Of a DNA stretch of 64,000 nucleotides, positions 47,856-61,633 are shown piece by piece (the first letter of the stretch is position 1; every line of letters begins with the position of its first letter). Below the pieces are notes generated by a model. It saw only the letters and a program-made list of their open reading frames with translations, was not told where the DNA came from and did not search any database. Both the position numbers and the translations under genes were made by a program. Source of the DNA: Colius striatus (taxonomy: Eukaryota; Chordata; Aves; Coliiformes; Coliidae); assembly GCF_028858725.1 (NCBI RefSeq), contig NC_084768.1, forward strand, positions 32,952,664 through 33,016,663. Direction: 5' to 3'.

Positions 47856-50800
47856 GGACCTGCCCCGTCACCTCGGGTGTGCACCGAGCTGCTGAGGGCT
47901 GCTTCGCTAAGGGAAAACAGCTGCTTTCTGTAGCTTCAAGTGACCACCGGGCCTGGTCCGAGATCCTCGCTGCCGTTTGCTGTGCCCCAGCTCGGTGCTG
48001 CTGCTCACCACTGCAGCGTTTACCCTCCCTTTCAGCCCTCGCTGCTCCTGTATCCTCTGGTTACCCTCAGGTGCCACATACTGATAAAAAGTGAATGTCA
48101 GAATGTAATTTTTCTGCTCTTTCTACTCTGCCCTTTGCACATCAGTGGTAACACAAGTGTGGCTAGTTTACTTTCTGACCTTGTACAGGTGATGGGTGAG
48201 CTTGTTTTTCCCTAGGTTTGTCTTCCACTGTCTCTAAGTGCCATGTGTCTGCTGGAGGCATTCAGTTGTTCTGAACAGAGTAAGTACCTACGACCCATAT
48301 AATGCCAGAGCTTTTAATAGGTCTGTATTTAAATTCAGATGTTGTACTTGTGAGGCAATAACAAAATAAAAGCCGTTGAGGATCAGAATTCCAAACAGCA
48401 CACATCAGAGATGATAAATAAAGGACAGCCAGTCAAAGCAAGTATAAAACTGATGTACTGTAGGCTGGAATGCTGAGGCTGTCATCTGGATCATGCTAAT
48501 TTTTCAAAGTTTTACCATTCTCTTGGGTTCTTTATTTCTGGTTGAGAAAAATCTCACAAGATGTTTTAATTGGACTTTTTCTTATTATAGCATGTTATTA
48601 GCTCATTAATCAAGCTTAACAAGACATATTTTTAGATTCCTCGCTGGCAGTACTTACCTTCCTGTGCTTTGTATTTGCAGTACGAGTCTGTGAGGAAAGG
48701 TACTCATTGTCCTCTCCAGGAAAACATGCATTGCATTTGGTATTTCAACTTTTAATCACCATAAGGCCTCGTGTTAGAAAAACACAGGAGATGTTCTGCC
48801 ATTGCCTTCCCCTGCCCTCCCCACCCTTACCCCACTTGTCCCTAATCTGAAAAGGCCCAGGACAGCTTCTGTCCCGTGCCGAGCCCCAGTGGGATTGCCA
48901 GCACCTCTCCCCATGCAGGATTTAGCAAAACCAGCTTTTAACAGACTCAACAATCTGTTGTTCATTTTCTGCTGCAGGACCACAGACTGCTTTAAGCAGT
49001 TGAATAACTGTACTGTTCAGACATAGTGCAGGTGGCATAAATATGGAGCTACACTTAGCAGAGAGGATTTACATGTTTCTCTTGTACTGTTATTTCAAAG
49101 GTGCATTGCTGTAGATCTCAGTGATTTTTCATTGTAATATGTGTGTGTGCACACGTATGCCAACAGGCTCTGTGTTTCCTGGGCACCTGGGATTCACACA
49201 TTTAACCACAGAGACCCTCCTGTGATTCTCTGAGCCTGTGGACGTAGCTCTTGGCAATAACTGAGGGTCAATATGCCAGGTGGTTTTATGCCATGAATGT
49301 TACTGCCCCAACTAATTACAAAGCAGCTACTGCACTGAGACAATACCTGACAAGATTTTGCTGCACAAATTTTAATGATTTGCAAAATGTGTTGTCTAAA
49401 TACCTCTACTGTCCTTGTGAAGTATTCAACCTTCCCAGACCCAGGAGCACCAGGTGGAGTCTTCACACACGCCCAGGCTGAGCTGAAATTGCCTCCAGCT
49501 TTTATTTATTCACTTAAGCCCAAAAAGCTAGTTTGTATTGCAAAAAGGTCAGTATTATTCCTCCTTGCATTTCCCTGTTTCTTTGGTGAGAGTGCTGATC
49601 CTAGCTGGTAATCCCTCCCAGAGTTGCTTTTTCTTGAACAAATTAAATTTCCAAACACCGAAGCAGAACCGAGCCGTTGCTGTGCTCTCGTGTGCAGGCT
49701 GCATGAGATCCCTTTAGGCCACAATACCACTTGGAATAGTTAATGTTGCCTTGTTGAGTTTTACCAACCGCACAGCGATACGGACGGGATTAAATCTTGG
49801 TTTATTTCACTGTCTCCCTGGCCAGGCAGTGGAGGGCTCATGGTGTTTTACTCTGTTCCACCACTGCAGTGCAAATAGAAGTCTATTAGGGGATGTGCTG
49901 ACATTCAGCACCTTGATGCAAATGAGAACACTTTTCTGGGTCTGAAATGCGTTGTCAAGTAGCATTCTTGTCAGGGCTGTGTCCTGGGTGAGCAGAAGTC
50001 ATTGTGTTTACACCCAGAAGATATTTTGATGCTGAATTAAGGGCTGACCTTCATATCATACCATTTATTAGAGCAAGCTTTATAGTAAGCTCCATAAAAT
50101 GGCTCAGAATAAGGTTAACTATTTGTGTTCTGTGCATGACCTGGCAAAGGAGCTGTAGCATTAAACCCCTCGGGTAAGTTGGGAGCTGCTTAGCTTTTCA
50201 GCTGCCCCTCGTGTCTTGGTTGAAAGGTAACTGTTGATCTCTTCTGTTATTTTTGTTGCTGCTAGTTTAGGTTTGGAAAGGGCTTTAACTGGAATATTGT
50301 AAAATGATTTATCTGTCAGGCAGTGGATTTCCTCCAAGCTTATTTTGTTCAGAGACTATCAGACCGTCTTTGCTCTCTGACTGCCCAAAGGAAATTACAA
50401 CGTAGTGTACTCATAATCATGTTATTTCTTTTAGAGCTGCAGATCATTTTTATGACATTGTAGACGTACAAAGCCCTGATCAATATCTAGAGACTCGCTA
50501 TCCTTTTAAGTTATGTGACTCTGCCAAATTTTAGACATGAAAATATTCCAGGTGAAGCGTTATTGAGTTTCATAATTTTTGCAATATCTAAAAGCAGTTG
50601 CCAGGCTTCATTGGATATGAAGGCATTGATTTTTCTTTTTTAATACTTTGCACTGTTGTCAGATAGAGTCCATCTGTTCTAATCTGGCATTGTCCCTTCT
50701 GCTCAAGGGATGCTTTCGTGTTTCCACATAATTGCTGCTGGGTTTGTTTTTTGATGAATAGTATATTTAGCAATCTGGACTTCATGGCATGAAATGTTGG

Positions 50801-51007
50801 AGTATCTCCTAGTCCAAGAGTATGCAAGTAGTATATTAATATTTAACATACCTTTAAAGGTTTGTTGAACTAATTTGATACGTGGGTCAGAGTTCTTTCT
50901 AGTTTTCATTTTCCTGACACCCAGTTTGGGAAGTCTGAACTGTAAGGATAGGGAAGCAGTTGAATACTGGATAACAGTTAACGTGTTTATAAATGCCCAG
51001 ATGTGAC

Positions 51008-51045
51008 CCATGTTTGTTAAATAAGTGGTCCATGTTTGTTAAATA
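51008..51045. repeat. 22-bp tandem duplication
   Basis: CCATGTTTGTTAAATA occurs at 51008-51023 and again at 51030-51045, with the spacer also partly alike. A recent small duplication in the SNX7 5' flank. Confidence 0.85.
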
Positions 51046-54000
51046 ATTGAGAAGAAATGACAAGGCATGATGTGAATGTTTCTCGTTTACAGACGTCTCT
51101 TTAGAATCACGTATTTCAGGTGTTGCTGTGTAATGCACAGGCTCTGAAAATGCTTTGCAAACCTGTAATCAGCATTTGACCTTTTAGGCACAGCTTGCCA
51201 TTGTTTCAAGGATTATTAGCCTTTGCAGAATTGCTTTATAAGGATTTGGCAATCTTTCATTGCTCACACACACCTTCCCTGACCCTAAGAAGCTTTACCC
51301 AAGGGAGCTGGCAGGCAGGTGAGCCTGCTTAAACCAATCAGGAGCCACATTGTGCTTGAACTAACACTCCATATTCAGGATGTATTAATAGATATTGTAA
51401 TTTTGGTTTTAGGCAGAAACTGTGTGTGCCTCTTGCCTTAGCTTGTTACTATCAGGATGACTATTAAGAAGGTTTTTAAATGAAAGAGTTTTTTGGTCCT
51501 CAAATTCACACCTGATCTATTGACATAAAACTTGGATCTATCTGGGACCTAATGAACACTTTAGTACTTATTGATAGAAAATGATATGTATATAGTCATA
51601 TCATGGGCTTCACTGCCCCAGAACCTCACACTGTTCTCGCTCGTGGGAGAATCTCACTTGTGTCACCGAGCTCTTCTCTTCCATAAAACTCTCTGTGATG
51701 CTGATTGTAAAGGACAGAGGTTCAAGGTCAATCTTGATAAAAACCACCCCTGCAGAAATAAAAGTATGGGCATGGCCAGTAGCTTATGACCCAGAGGAAA
51801 GAAGGACGTGAAAGATGCAGCTCTGGAGAGGAATTTTAAGTGATGTACGTGAAACTGCCAAAAAGAGAATTGCAGGTGAGGGAAGCGAGCCAGGAGCCTA
51901 ACTGCAATCGATATCCAGGTTAAGTAAACAATTACAGTCTGGCAGAGTTGGAAAGGAATCCACCCAGCCCCACAGCGTAACTGCAGCGCTTTGACATGTA
52001 CTTCATGGATGCCTTTCTTGCCATTCACACAGGCTGGAACTGAGAGTTTTTTGCACCCTCTTGGGCAAAGGCTGCTCTCAGTTTATGAGGAGCTGTTGGT
52101 GAGTCCTTGCAAACAAATGATGCATGTCAGGTAATAACGGATGTTGCTTTACAAATCTGGAAGCTGGTGAGACTCAGAAGTGACCCAAACCCAGTGTATG
52201 TTATCAGGTAATGTGATTAGACAGGGAAGCAAGCTTATGAATAAGTAAAAGATACAAAGGAGTAATATTTGAGTGCTTCATGAGCACTGGTCTTGCCCAA
52301 CGTAGAAAACATCAATCCTGGAATGGAAACAGCTGTGTTTACAGCATTTTAACATAGTTTCCTTATCAAATATTAATATGTGGAAATGCCCTTGTGTGAA
52401 AACCTGGCAGTTGGTCCAACAGAAGAATATTCTTCTCCTTGCAATATTTGCTATAAAGTTGCCAAATAACTCAAAACCCATTAAAGAGGTGCATAACCCC
52501 CAAAGAGCTGGGATGCATTGATAGAGGAAAGAATATATCTTTTTGCATTTTATCTTGGTCACTTACCCCTTAGGCAAAACTTCTTGGGAAACCTCAACAT
52601 TTTCCTGACACAAGCATACGTATGAAACTGATAGCACAGTAGGCAGTTGGTCTGCTGTTATCCACTTGGTTTATATTTAACACTCCCCACCCCACCAATA
52701 TCTTTATGCTTTAGAAACACCAGTTGCTCACGGTGGACGGTGAAGTGCCACAGGTACTTGTTTCCCTGTGCTCACAACAGATGAAATGTAATAGGACAGC
52801 TACTGCCTGTTCTCTCACCACAAGATCTTCCCTTATTCATAAGCTTGTGTAGGATTAGCTAAGGCATGTAATGTGTCTGGTGGGAACGGCGTGGAGGGAA
52901 TGTGTGAGTGAGGTGTGGCACAAGTGGCCGGGAGAGCTGACTCCATTTGGTTTGTAGCCCGAAGAAGGGTCTTTTTTCTTTTCATTTTGTTTCCTCTTTG
53001 CACGTCTTGTTGTGTTTGCACTGAGTACAGTTCTGGAGACTCATAGGCTTCACAACCTAAAGGTGTTTGTCTCCAAATACTGAGAAGAACCACTGCCAAA
53101 TTCTAGAGAAGAGTAGCAGAGGAAACAATGGAAATGTGTAAAGACTTGATGCCAAGATGCAACCCAGGACACAGAGCGACCTTGGTATGGTCAGGCTGCA
53201 GCTGCAAGAGCTCTAGATCAGACAGGGAAGGAAGGAAACAGAAGTGATTCACAGGAGCAGCACAAGCAGTCATTTGCTTCCTCAGTTCTCTCTTATTTAA
53301 TAACTATTAGTAGTTTTGTTTTGCATTGTGAGAGAATAAGAACAGATTGTTCTGTACCTTAGAGAGGAAACAGTGGGACTAATTAGGACACTATTTTATT
53401 CAGCTGACCTTGCACTTAAGGATGACATGATAGCAGAGCACTTAAGATGTTGAGCCAAGGTACTTGCAAGAGAACTTGTGTTTAAAGTGAGGCTTGTGGA
53501 TGGACTGTGGCATTGAGATAATGTGTTCCAGTGAGTTACAGCCAGCTCTGTAGTTATGCAGCACTGGCACTTGTTTTCCACTCAGAGAAAGTGAAAAGTT
53601 GTTAGGCAAGATGAAACTGTGGAGAAGAGTAGGTGTACCTCCCCAGCTCCTAGGAATTAAATCCCTGGCAGATCAGATGAAAGCTTAGAGACATTGAATT
53701 TCTCTTCTTTATTCATCTTTCTGTTAGCAGTTGCTTAGAAGGGTGCTCTAGACTAAGAAAATGGAAGGGCTGTAGGAGAACTGGAGAGGTGAGTACTACA
53801 ATATTTACACTTCACCTACTCCACACTGGGAAAGTTTGGAAATCAGAGAGGTCAGTTCCTTCTACTTTAAGCTTGTAACTGTGCTTCCCTTATCTGTGAA
53901 GCAAAGCTGGCTGCTGGTTTTGGCTTTACTGAACTTCTGAAGCCATGACAGAGCAATATGGAGTTTTCTATGTTGTGTCACCAAAGACAGCAAATGCCTA

Positions 54001-57000
54001 TGTGCTGGATTGCACTTTGCAGCCTGTGGCCATGGATGCTGCAGCAGTTGACTGGAATTTCTGTAGGAATTCTTCTTTAAATGGGCTTAATGATTTATAT
54101 TCCCAAATTGTTCACATTTCTAAACTTTATATGAAACTAAGGAAAAGGCTACAATTTTAGGATGACTGGCAGAGAGAGTTTGCTTTTCGTACACAACATC
54201 TCCGGGAGCACCTGTGTCTTTGCTCAAGAGGAAACTCCAGTTTAACCATTCTGACATCTCTTGGGCTGCCTCTTAGATGGGCAAGCTCTGCTGATGCTGG
54301 GCTCATAGCTGAATGTAGGGGAAAGAGTCTCAGTGGTCAGCTCACCTGGTTTTGAATCAGCTGGGAGTTACTTCAGGTCTTTAGCCAGTGGGAACAGCTA
54401 AGGGGTGCCTTCAGGTGAGTTTGCACCTCTGTGTTTCAGAAAGCAATTCAGCCTGCCAGGAGGAATGATAGAAGATGCAGGAGACATTGATTTGCTTCCC
54501 ACTCTGCCAAAAATATCTAATTCCCCATGGGTTGTGTGGTTTGTAGCTGAAGCCCTGTGCTGGTAAGGCAACACGGCTGGTTTGGGTATAGCGCTGGAGC
54601 ACAGGAAAGCCGTTCTTGCCTCCAGCTATCCTCTCTGCTTCAGAAGCATTGTTGGGTAGGCTGGAGCAAATCTCCTTTGGTATCTATTGTACCTTTTTAG
54701 AGCTTTAGGAGCATTCCCCAAGAAGATTCATGATTCCTGTGCTCTAAAAGAATCAGTGCAAACTACTCACAAAGCAACAGAGAAATTGGCCTAAGGTTCC
54801 CATGAAAACACGCTGCTGGTGTGTAGGTGCCTTTTAACTTTATCTTTCTCGTTACAGGCACACCTGAACACACATACATGCCTGAGAGATGTGAGGGAAG
54901 GAAACAGTAAAAGCAAACACAGTAGCTGTGAACTTAAACCCAGATGGCAAAAAGGTTACAGAGCATATTTTAAAGTATGATGTAGTTAATAAAGCACTTT
55001 TTTTCCTCATTACTATTTTTATAGTACAAAAAAAAGCAAGTGATGTACAGATCAGGACAGAAGCTGAAGGAATGTGTCTTCAAGAAAAGTATAGCTTGAA
55101 ATGCTAATGGCTTTGAAACAAAATTATGCCCATTTACAAATGAATCAGTCAATTTTTAGGTAAGCAAAATGCAGAGTGGAATGGAGACAAGTCATCTCAC
55201 AACTGATCAAAGATAAATCATGATATGTACTGCCTCAGACTGAGGAAGCTGAAAATAAGGAAATAGCATTGGCAATCTGCCTCTGGGGACTGAGATTGGC
55301 ATAATTGGTAAAATGAGTCCGAAAATGAGAACTGAGGAGTAAGGCTGAGAGATGTTAGGACTGCCTGACTTACCTGTGGCCAGAGCAGTTCTGCAGGATC
55401 ACAGTTCAGTGCTATAATCAGCAGAAGGACTTTGATTAGTCGGGGTAAAAATTCGATGGTTGGGAGAGAGTAATTAAAATGTTTGTATGCAAATAGAATG
55501 ATATGGACCAGCAAAATTTGGGGTGTTAAAAGGACTCAAGAATGTAATGGAAAAACAAGTGGGGAGGGGGTAAGTGAAAAAAGAGAGTTGCACGTTGTGA
55601 GGCAGATCAAATAAAGCGGCAGCAGCACGAGCGTAGCTATGCTGTTTGAATCAAAGCTCTTCAAAATCAGGGAAGGACAGGAAAATTCTATTAATTTTGT
55701 GAGTCTGTAGGGTATTGCAGAGTTGAATTTTGTTACTAAAAGGGATCTTTTACAAGCATTTTTATGCTTTTAACATTTTGTGCGTGGTTAAAGCTTTAAG
55801 TACAACCAGGAGTTGTGGCCATATGGGTGGGCAGCCCCACATATGGAAGTATTTAACTTCTTCAGTATGGCTTGGAGAACAAATGCTAATAATACTGGTT
55901 ATTTCTGCTTGTAGTAGCTGACAGCTTTTTCGCTTCATCGATAAAAAGCCAACTGTAAGGCTTCATTTAAGTAATGAAGATAGTCTAGATGAGCTGGTTG
56001 AAGAATGTATGATGTGTGATTCAGATAAAATTAAGTGACAAGAGTAAAACAAACAGGTGTGTAACTGAGGTTTTCAAAGCTCCTTATTTACAGATGGGAG
56101 TGATTAAATCAATTTATTAAAGAAGCTCAGAAACTCAAATGTGGAGGAGGTCTGGAACTTTCTTACTCAAAAGTTTGAAAACCATCTGGAATTAATCTCC
56201 AGAACAAAGAAGGATATGGTGTAGAAAGAATGTAACGGGATGAAAAGACATGTAATTAACAATAAACGAGCAGAAAGATTGCAGCAAGGACTGACAGGCA
56301 AAGAAATCTATGCAAAAGAGGTAAAGGAGCATAGGAATAAGGAGAACTGAGAAAAGCCCAAGCAGACCTGGACCTTGCACTGGGTATTAAACATGATAAA
56401 ATTACCCAACCTTAAGCAGGTTCAGAAACAGACCCGTAAAAATATGGGTTCAGGGATAAAATGTGTGACCCTGAAGATCAGAAAATGCTTTATTCTGTCT
56501 TTGTTAGAAACGCTGCTGCTGACTCAGGTGGGGAATGGAGGTTGCCCAGTAGGAATGAGTCCACAGGCCTTAAAATACAAATCATTGCAACTGAGATGTA
56601 AGTGAAACACAAGCAGCTTGATGTAGTGAAGGATGGCCATCAACAGGTTCCTGACCAGAAAGAGCCCGTGAACTCTCTGATACTGTATGACAGCAAATTC
56701 ATGATGGGCACTAGGGAGAGGGAAAAATTATCCAGTTGCATCAGTCTGACCATGAGGCTTAGAAGAAATTTGAAGAGGAATCCATCCTTCCAAACCATTG
56801 TAACTTTCTACTTGAGAGATTGTGAAGAAGACACTTGAGTCTACAAAGATTTTCCCATAGGAATCAAGTCCACCAGATGACTCTCAAGTTTTGCCCTGAA
56901 AGGTAAGTGCTTTAGACCTCCTGTTAGCACCAAGCATAAATTTGTGAATTGCAATCTGTTTGAACAAACTATATTTCTTTCTAAACTGTGTTTAAGCATT

Positions 57001-60000
57001 GATGAAATAAGTGAGGTGAAAAACTGCAACAGACCTTTCCCTATAGGTTCCCTAATAGAGTAATTTCCTTCTTGACCACTAGAACCAACAGCCTGACAAA
57101 AAGCATCCTAAATACCACATTTTCTGTACTGCCTCTGCAGAGATTGGGAGAAAAACAGGCTCAATCCAAATACCAGAGAGCAAGGCATTTACATTTTGTG
57201 ACCTGTGCTGTTCCCCACCCTTTGAGACTGTCCATTGCACTGAGGTTTGAACAATTCTTCACAGAATTGGAAGGCAGTGGGGGGCAGTTTTACATCACTG
57301 GTAATTTTAACATTAAAATCAGCACTTAGAGTGCTTTTACTGTTAAGACCAATGCTGGAAGAGCACCGTGCAATGAATAGTAAGTTTAGCCAATGCTGAT
57401 AAAATAAAACATGGCTTTACAAGTTGCAGCTTGTTTAATCCTTAATTTTTCCCCAAATTGCCTGTCAAATGATTGGTAATGCCTGGCATCCCTTGTAGGA
57501 ATGCAGTTCAGATACACTCCTCAAAAGAGCTCATATCACTCCAGGGGTGATTGTGTCACCTCCACTAGAAGTGTTCCCCACCATTGGTGTTTCTTGGCAG
57601 GCTGACACATTTTCACTTGACGTTGCTGTAACCCCTGGGAAGACAAGCAAGTCCTACCTTTCTGTGGATATTTCATTAGTGAGCCACCACACTGAAGTAT
57701 TACAAGTACGTGTTCCCTTCTCTGGGGAAGGAGGGGAGGGATACCAAAACTATTGTGCTGCTCTTTTTTTTACTTTGGCTTCTTTCACTGCTACCCTGCA
57801 GCCTTACCACTTCCTAAGTGAGCATTTCTCCCAGCCAAGGACTAACTGTCAGCTCTTATCTTTTGGACTGTAAATTAATCCACGTTATTTTTCCAGAAGG
57901 TTCTGGAGCAGAGCAGCGGAAAGCTGCTGACACAGTGCGGCCCTTCAGGGACTCCTGGATTGTCTGGAATGGGACAAAAATGCTGGTAAATCAAACTTTC
58001 TCTCAGAAATACAGCCAAGAAGCATGGCTGGCTGTTTAGTAAAATGGGCTATAATATATTTTCTAATGACATTATTAGCAGTGAGCATGCAGACCACGTA
58101 TTAAACACCTGGCAGAACGAGGGAAACGTGGTCTCTCATATTTGATCAGAGAGCAGAGGGCTCAGCTTACACAGGGATGTTTAAAGCAGTGGTGAAAATG
58201 TTTACACACAGTCAGTTTGTCTTATTTTTGAAGTGTAAAATGCCCAGGTTCCCCATTTACATTTACCTGGGTAAACATTCCTACAGCTAGTACGAAGTTT
58301 AAGGAGTGTAAGTTGAAACAGAAAACCTTGTATGGTGTATTTTTCTTATTTTAGTGAAGCTTTTCTTAGGTGTTCTGTTTGAAGGCTCTACCACTGACAG
58401 GTTTTCTTCTAAAATTGTATCAATAGCAGGTGTTCACTTTATTCTTTACTTTTTGACTTCTAATATGTATTTTTTCACGTCTGCTAGAAAAGCTCGGCTA
58501 TCAGTTTAAAGCATGTTCTTGATAACAGACAGGCAAGGGCTGGATGAGCTGTTCTTTTATTCTTATGTGCAATATCTTGGGTATTTGAAGGGCTCTTTAG
58601 TGATCCTTTCCTCTAAGAAGCTCAAATAATTCCTGGTATTTTATTAATCTGTCAGAGCAGGAGTTGCTTCTGAATTTATCTTGGTATTTCTGTCTGAAGC
58701 AGCTGTGCAGCCTATGCTTCAAATTGCCAGCATTAAATCAACATAGTTTTCCTCCTCATTCTTCATCAATTTGTCATATAGATAAGCCCACTACCTGCAC
58801 TAGCAATCTTCCATTATCCACTGTTCTTGCTGGTTTCTTCCATATACTTCCATCAACACCCACAAAGGCTTTTTACTCTCAGATATATTCTGTCTTTTTC
58901 TCTTTAGTTTTTTTAACATCACTGCTTAAGATGATATCTGCAGATAGCTAATGACTCTAAAAATTGAGGATGTCATATGACTTATTTTGCCAGTGATAGA
59001 GCTAGGTGGTTTGGACTTTAATCTCTTGAGATCACAAAAAGGAAATTAAAAAATTGTAAGTCGGATAAAAACAAACAAAAACCTCCCAGAAACACCCAAG
59101 GGAAAAATGCATCGTGGTGATTTCTGTTGTTTAGGTAAACTCCAGCATCCAAAGTTCTTGTCTAATTCCTGAAACTGCACACACTGAAAAGGTACACGTT
59201 TGAGGAAGGGGAATGAATACATCTCGTTCTCCTTTATGCACCGTGCAGAAAGTGTCCCTCACGGTCAGGTTTTTACTGCAGGAGATTCAGTCGCCATCCA
59301 GATTCTTCTGGACTTTTTTCACCCATTTGCTTGTCCTTAGATGTGCTCGTGTGACGATGTGTACATGTAACCTCCACAACTAGAGATGCTCTTATTTGCA
59401 TTGTAAAAGAGCAAAGCAGTGCCAGTGTTCTAATGAATCCTCCATGTACAAGATCATGCCTCATTTTTCTATGTGCTGTTATCGGCAGCAGGGTGTTATA
59501 GTCTGTCCTGGTATTTCACTGTATAAATTAGACAGCTAAGGAAGGGAGGAGAAAAACAGCAGATAATATTAAGTAAGCTATTCCAGATCACAACACACAA
59601 CTGTGACAGCATGAGAAAGGAGGTTCTGAGCCCAGCCTACAAGATTTGGAGTCATCACAAATGTAATGCAGATGTTTAGGAAAAGGAGAGGGATTTGGAA
59701 CTGGCTCTGATTTTACATTTATCCTTTTTGTGCTTCTCTACAGATATAATTAACTATTTAGAGTGGCAGTTGCAACCTCATTGGAATGGTTTTCAGAAAC
59801 TGCAGTTTCCAGTTGTCACTTCAGTAATGTCATTTTTTTTCCAATGGAAAACTGAACAGAAGCAAGACAGTTCAAAGACTCGCTGCTTCTCCTCCATTAG
59901 AGCACAAGCACAAGTTGAAAAGGGCCATATGTTTTTCTGTGTGTAACCTCCATGTGTGGGCACGTTGGATACTAAATAAAGAACTGCTAGACCTTTTTTT

Positions 60001-60744
60001 TTTGCAAGGAATAGGTTTATTTGCAAAAGGGAAGATTAGGAAAACCATCAAAACACCTGAAGAAAAATAAATTGAGGAATAAACCAAACAGGAGGCTCCT
60101 CTAGAAAGGTCTGTGCAAGGTGTTTGCAAATAAATACTTTAGAAGATATGTTTCCTCTTTCAAATCAGCCAGAAGCCATTGATTCCCTCTGCTCCCCTAT
60201 TGCTGCTGCAGGTGCCCCAAGGCTTTTTCCTCTGGTGCAGCTGTGCTTCGCTGAAATAAATGGCACTTCCTGGGGACTACATCTTTAGTTACTGGAACAA
60301 GAGTCATTGTAATATGCATTGAGATATTGCAATAATGCTTTCAAATGGTTATTAAAACACAACACTACATAATAAAATCACAACTGCATGGCTGCAGATA
60401 GAGCTACTGGTGACACAGCTACTTAAATATTGTTCCCTTCAAAGAGGAGCTACAAGAGAAATTGTAGGGCAGCAAAGAAAGATGTAAAAAAACCCCTCAG
60501 TCACTCAGTGGTGCAGTCTCACTTCTGTTTGCCTTTTCTTCCCAGCTCCCTCCCAGTTTTCTGGTTCGGTTTATAATCTCCTAAGTACTGAGTTTTCATA
60601 GCTCAACTCATTTATTGCCTCACATCACAGGGAATAATAAGTCATGCCTAACAGTGTGAGACCTGGAGAAGAGGATTCAGAGTATGCCTCTGTCTTCAAG
60701 GAGATGCCAGGTATTTCCCATACAAAGTAAACATCTTTCTTGGG

Positions 60745-60764
60745 AGAATCATAGAATCATAGAA
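60745..60764 (-). mobile_element. CR1-like octamer tail remnant
   Basis: Two and a half copies of the AATCATAG octamer, the reverse complement of a CR1 terminus, with no recognisable CR1 body attached. Could be an extremely truncated insertion. Confidence 0.45.
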
Positions 60765-61562
60765 GACATTCTGCTTTAACAGAAATGCTTTGCCTTTTCT
60801 AATAGAAAGGTCTCTTAATTAAGAATATTGCATTAAAACAAGGGTGAACCCAAACAAATGTTGCTGCATCATAAAGCTCACAGCCTGCTCTACAGAACAG
60901 AAATCAATAAGGTAAAGAAGTTACATGATACGGAAGAACTGTAGCAAGAAGTCTCTTCTTTTTCCTAGCATCCACCAGGAAATACTAAAAAGCAATCTCA
61001 TTGAAGTTGTTTCTGATGCAGCATGTGGTGCTGGCTTCTGGGGACCCCAGTGGGGACGTGCAGGATGCTTTGCAGCTGCCGAGGCTGTTGGTCTCAGCAG
61101 TGGTTGACAGCTCCTAGCCTAACTCTGTGTATCTGTGTGTCACAGGTGGGACGTCAGTGTGTCAAGGCCCTGAGGTTCTCAGTAAAGGGCAATGCATGCC
61201 TCCTGGGGAAAGGAAATACAGACTTAAAGTTCTGCTGGGTGCTTGGAAGCTGAGTCCTATGACAGTCTGGGCTTCTTTCTTGTCATGCTTTAATGGTTTG
61301 GTGTTGCCCATCAGCTCCTTCTGCCCTTCATTGACCTTTGCAGCTTGTCCCTTTTTTTTTGTTTGTTTTTCATTTGAGGAGCTCAACTTGTCATCCTGGG
61401 CCCATGGAGTTGTATCCATAGCATGCACAGGGAAACTAGCACTTCAAACACCAGCATACATTTCAAATGGACCCTGTGTGTTGCTAAAATGTCAGAATTT
61501 AGGATCTTTCCAGCAACAGCCGTGACCACCCCGTCTAACGTCAGGCATTTGGAAGGTCCTTT

Positions 61563-61633
61563 CCTAGCCAGTGCTGTTCAGCCATCTGTCTCTTAAAGAG
61601 CAAGGAGACACCGGTCTTGCATTTGAGTCCCTC
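61563..61633 (+). repeat. Possible tRNA-like (SINE head) remnant
   Basis: TAGCCAGTGCTG resembles a degenerate A box and CATTTGAGTCC matches 8 of 11 positions of the B box, about 45 bases later, with CTGTCTCTTAAAGAG between as in an anticodon arm. It does not fold as a functional tRNA. It may be an old tRNA-derived SINE, or chance. Confidence 0.25.
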
